Assembly (NCBI GenBank): GCA_032433765.1
Contig: JAVIAB010000160.1
Location: 38,032,223 to 38,096,222 of the forward strand
Reading direction: 5' to 3'
DNA from: Megaustenia siamemsis
Lineage: Eukaryota; Mollusca; Gastropoda; Stylommatophora; Ariophantidae
Length of the DNA: 64,000 bases
The translations under genes were made by a program, and so were the position numbers. Each line of letters begins with the position of its first letter. Position 1 is the stretch's first letter. The notes beneath the pieces are model-generated. The model did not search any database. It had not been told where the DNA came from and saw only the letters and a program-made list of their open reading frames with translations. Shown piece after piece: positions 61,704 to 64,000 of the stretch.

Positions 61704-61965
61704 AGGGAAAAAAAAACAAACCACGCGACCTGATGGTAGATGAAAGCCGAAATCATGTCAATCCGACCAAAAACGACTTAAACACCAAATATTCTTAACT
61801 TCAGTGAGCTGATCCCGGATCTTCGTCGTCAGTAACATGCATACTAACTACTCAGCCACCGCGGCAACAAGCAGGGGCGTAGACAGTTTGTTATTTTGTC
61901 GGGGGTTTCAGAGATACAAGGGCGGGGTAAGGCATAACTTACTTCAGATACTTCTAAACGCAGAT
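61704..61965. other. Non-coding stretch, possible SINE head remnant
   Basis: CTACTCAGCCACCGCGG (61848-61864) with GATCCCGGATC upstream could be a decayed inverted tRNA-like head. I cannot support more than that. Confidence 0.25.
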
Positions 61966-61969
61966 AGGA

Positions 61970-62081
61970 AAACCTCCACTAGCGTGACGTATTCAGTTAT
62001 GCGTGCTAAAGACGGCTGACGTCATTCTAGACGCAACCGTCTCTGCTCGGAAAGCTAAAAATGTCACGCTAGTGGAGGTTT
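61970..62081. repeat. Inverted repeat, 19-bp arms, possible MITE
   Basis: AAACCTCCACTAGCGTGAC (61970-61988) is exactly complementary to GTCACGCTAGTGGAGGTTT (62063-62081), with about 74 bp between and a weaker inner pairing (AGACGG/CCGTCT). It could be a miniature inverted-repeat element or a hairpin RNA source. No second copy or TSD was identified. Confidence 0.7.
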
Positions 62082-62154
62082 ACCAGGGTTTCCCCTTCTG
62101 CTGTCAGGCCTATATAAAATTAGCTGTGGGTGAGGAAGAGTTGTTCATAATATT

Positions 62155-62440
62155 TAAATTTAGATGTTCATTGGTCGCTAAACTTTCATAAATTTATATG
62201 TTCATTGGTCGCTAAACTTTCATAAATTTAGATGTTCACTGGTCGCTAAACTTTCATGAATTTAGATGTTAACTGGTCGCTAAACTTTCATAAATTTAGA
62301 TGTTCACTGGACGCTAAATTTTCATAAATTTAGATGTTCATTGGTCGCTAAACTTTCATAAATTTAGATGTTCATTGGTCGCTAAACTTTCATAAATTTA
62401 GATGTTCATTGGTAGTTAAACTTTCATAAATTTACGTGTT
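62155..62440. repeat. 34-bp minisatellite, about 8 copies
   Basis: Unit GATGTTCATTGGTCGCTAAA then CTTTCATAAATTTA, with CACT/AACT variants. Confidence 0.92.
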
Positions 62441-62885
62441 CATGAATTTGACTTGATGCCATGGGAAGAAAGAGAAAGTGGCTGAGCGGACTGGACCGGT
62501 CGTTTTCTGAAACTACTCGGCATCTGAATGTCGTAGCGACATCATGACATCCAACTGTACCTGGATTGAAAATGTTTAGCGACTCATAGCTGACTATTGC
62601 GTTCGGGTTAGCGATGAGAACTTGCTCTACTTCCATTCAGTGGCTCTGGAAACCGACTAACCGGTCCGGCAAGCGAGTATTGATCAAAAGGAAAGGCAAC
62701 CCTGTACCCAAAATTGCATGCTGAAGTCGGATGCATCGTTAGGTAACAATTTTTTTTTTCAATTGGGTCGCCTGCAGAATTTCGTAATGGGATCCTACCC
62801 ACGTTCACTTTAATGCTGAGTCAGCGCGACCACTATATATATATAGAAAGACACACCACTGACGCTCTTAAATGAAGTAACTGAT
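62441..62885. other. Non-coding stretch
   Basis: GTGGCTGAGCGGACTGG (62478-62494) looks like a pol III A box, but no B box follows at proper distance. Nothing else supported. Confidence 0.35.
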
Positions 62886-62889
62886 AGTT

Positions 62890-63340
62890 GTTTGGTCACT
62901 GACCAAGCAACTGGATGATTTAGACTTTGCTGATGACATAGCTCTTCTGTCACACAGCCATCAACATATGCAGAATAAAATGAGCATACTTGATGAGAGA
63001 TCACAACAGCTGGGACTGAAGATTAATAGAGATAACACCAATATTATGAGAATTATTGCAGTTGGCAATAGCCAAATAAAATTAGGAGAAATACCTCTAT
63101 GTGATGTACAATCTTACATATATCTGGGCAGTAATATAGATAAAGAGGGAGGAACAGAAAATGATGCCAAAATAAGGATATCAAAAGCAAGAGGAGCATT
63201 AGTTACACTGGGAAACATATGGAAATCCAAAGAAATTAGGTTAAATACAACAATTAAAAATTTCAAATCAAATGTTAAGTCGGTCCTATTATATGGCTGT
63301 GAAACATGGAGAAGAACAAAACTGACAATCATGAAGATCA
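62890..63340 (+). mobile_element. LINE reverse-transcriptase fragment with FADD box
   Basis: The frame from about 62897 reads WSLTKQLDDLDFADDIALLS, HSHQHMQNKMSILDE, QQLGLKINRDNTNIM, then YIYLGSNIDKEGGTENDAKI, and SVLLYGCETWRRTK. LDDLDFADDIALLSH is the catalytic palm motif of RTE-like LINEs with both Asp present. The frame is open over nearly 150 codons, the best RT piece in the window. Both ends are truncated; on the right it runs into the inverted LINE B tail. Confidence 0.85.
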
Positions 63341-63535
63341 TCATCATCATCATGTGCTATACCGGTTGGCGTAGGTGATCATGTCCCTCCACAACCTTCT
63401 ATCTACAGTGCATCGTATCAGTTTTGTTGTTGACTGTTTTCCATGCCATGACACCAAGCTATCCAGTATTTTCTCTCTTTGTCGTCCGCGATCTCTCTTT
63501 CCTTTTATTTTGCCTGTTGTAGACGAAGAATGACG
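63341..63535 (-). mobile_element. LINE family B, 3' end fragment
   Basis: Begins with a CATCATCATCATCATG tail and shares GTGCTATACCGGTTGGCGTA and CATGCCATGACACCAAGC with 46997-47294. The minus frame reads GKIKGKRDRGRQREKILDSL, then RCTVDRRLWRDMITYANRY. It abuts the + strand RT fragment tail-first. Confidence 0.82.
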
Positions 63536-63576
63536 CACAGAGATGGTTGTTGATTTCCTGCTTGTCTATAATGAAA

Positions 63577-63830
63577 CCGGGAGCCGCGATAGCTCAGTGG
63601 TTAGTCAACTGGACTTCAAAAGACAAGAGTTCGATCCCAACCGACGGCTTCCGGGTTCACCCAGCCTTAAATGGGTACTGAATTTTTTCTGGGAAAGTAA
63701 AACAGCACGGGCGTAATACCGACCACATTACCCCAAAAATCATGTGTTGAAGGTCTGTAAAATTTATGGTCACTAACACTATATTCCCTATACGCCAGTT
63801 GGTGTGACGGGGGCACTTTACATTACAACT
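63577..63830 (+). mobile_element. SINE family 1, copy f, with TSD
   Basis: GGGAGCCGCGATAGCTCAGT head, B box GTTCGATCCC (a few bases before it are deleted relative to other copies), full body, and 3' end GGGGGCACTTTACATTAC. Perfect TSD TATAATGAAA at 63567-63576 and 63831-63840. Confidence 0.92.
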
Positions 63831-63840
63831 TATAATGAAA

Positions 63841-64000
63841 ACACCGAATTTATCTTCGGTGACCGAGGTGGGACACATTACTTGGCCATAATTGGTTCCC
63901 ATGCATAAAAAATATAGTCGCTACGCCTCTGCCATGTCAACACTTGTTTTCTCTGACGTGTCAAACTTTCAGGTGCACCTTTGTCATGTGTTCTCCCTTT
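63841..64000. other. Window end, nothing recognised
   Basis: Short unique-looking sequence with no supported feature. Confidence 0.4.

Noticed and set aside
62890..63535. Twin-priming (5' inversion) of a single LINE
   Set aside because: The tail of the minus-strand LINE lies between the two pieces, which is not the arrangement expected from twin priming.

Overview
The window looks like metazoan nuclear DNA. It contains a spliced gene, several families of non-LTR retrotransposon (LINE) fragments, tRNA-derived SINEs and a very large load of minisatellites, with no bacterial operons or compact gene arrangement. The LINE and SINE types resemble those I associate with mollusc (gastropod) genomes, but that assignment is inference and the species cannot be fixed from sequence alone. 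By rough addition, more than half of the window is tandem repeat.

Layout. 1-5640: repeat-rich non-coding DNA with short minisatellites, GA/TA/CA microsatellites and LINE 3' ends, including a 64-bp LINE micro-insertion with a perfect 11-bp target-site duplication (TSD). 5641-5800: a small 26-bp minisatellite. 5801-37592: one continuous minisatellite of about 31.8 kb, built from a 27-bp core and an optional 10-bp module (37-bp long unit). Its left third is heterogeneous and mostly 37-bp units, its right half is homogeneous and mostly 27-bp units, and it is organised in multi-kilobase higher-order duplications. Its minus strand carries a near-consensus 5' splice-site sequence in essentially every unit. 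37593-43439: SINEs, further minisatellites and a nested pair of LINEs. 43440-45690: the one convincing gene piece, a 2,251-bp internal exon on the + strand with clean splice signals. 45691-57398: its apparent 11.7-kb intron, filled with SINEs, LINEs and minisatellites. 57399-57562: a phase-compatible exon ending in a stop codon, probably the end of the gene. 57563-64000: more minisatellites, a LINE split by a SINE, and other LINE/SINE remnants.

How the parts fit. The + strand gene encodes a long Ser/Thr/Asn-rich, probably disordered protein with a PPLP-type proline-rich segment; I do not recognise the family. Everything else is selfish or simple repeat DNA. The clearest biology is (a) growth and homogenisation of the giant satellite and (b) a readable insertion history, with several retroelement insertions whose TSDs can be located: LINE into LINE, SINE into LINE, and LINEs into minisatellites. 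The long open frames inside the minisatellites (on either strand, including the cysteine-rich frames of the giant array) are consequences of the repeat period and are not annotated as genes.
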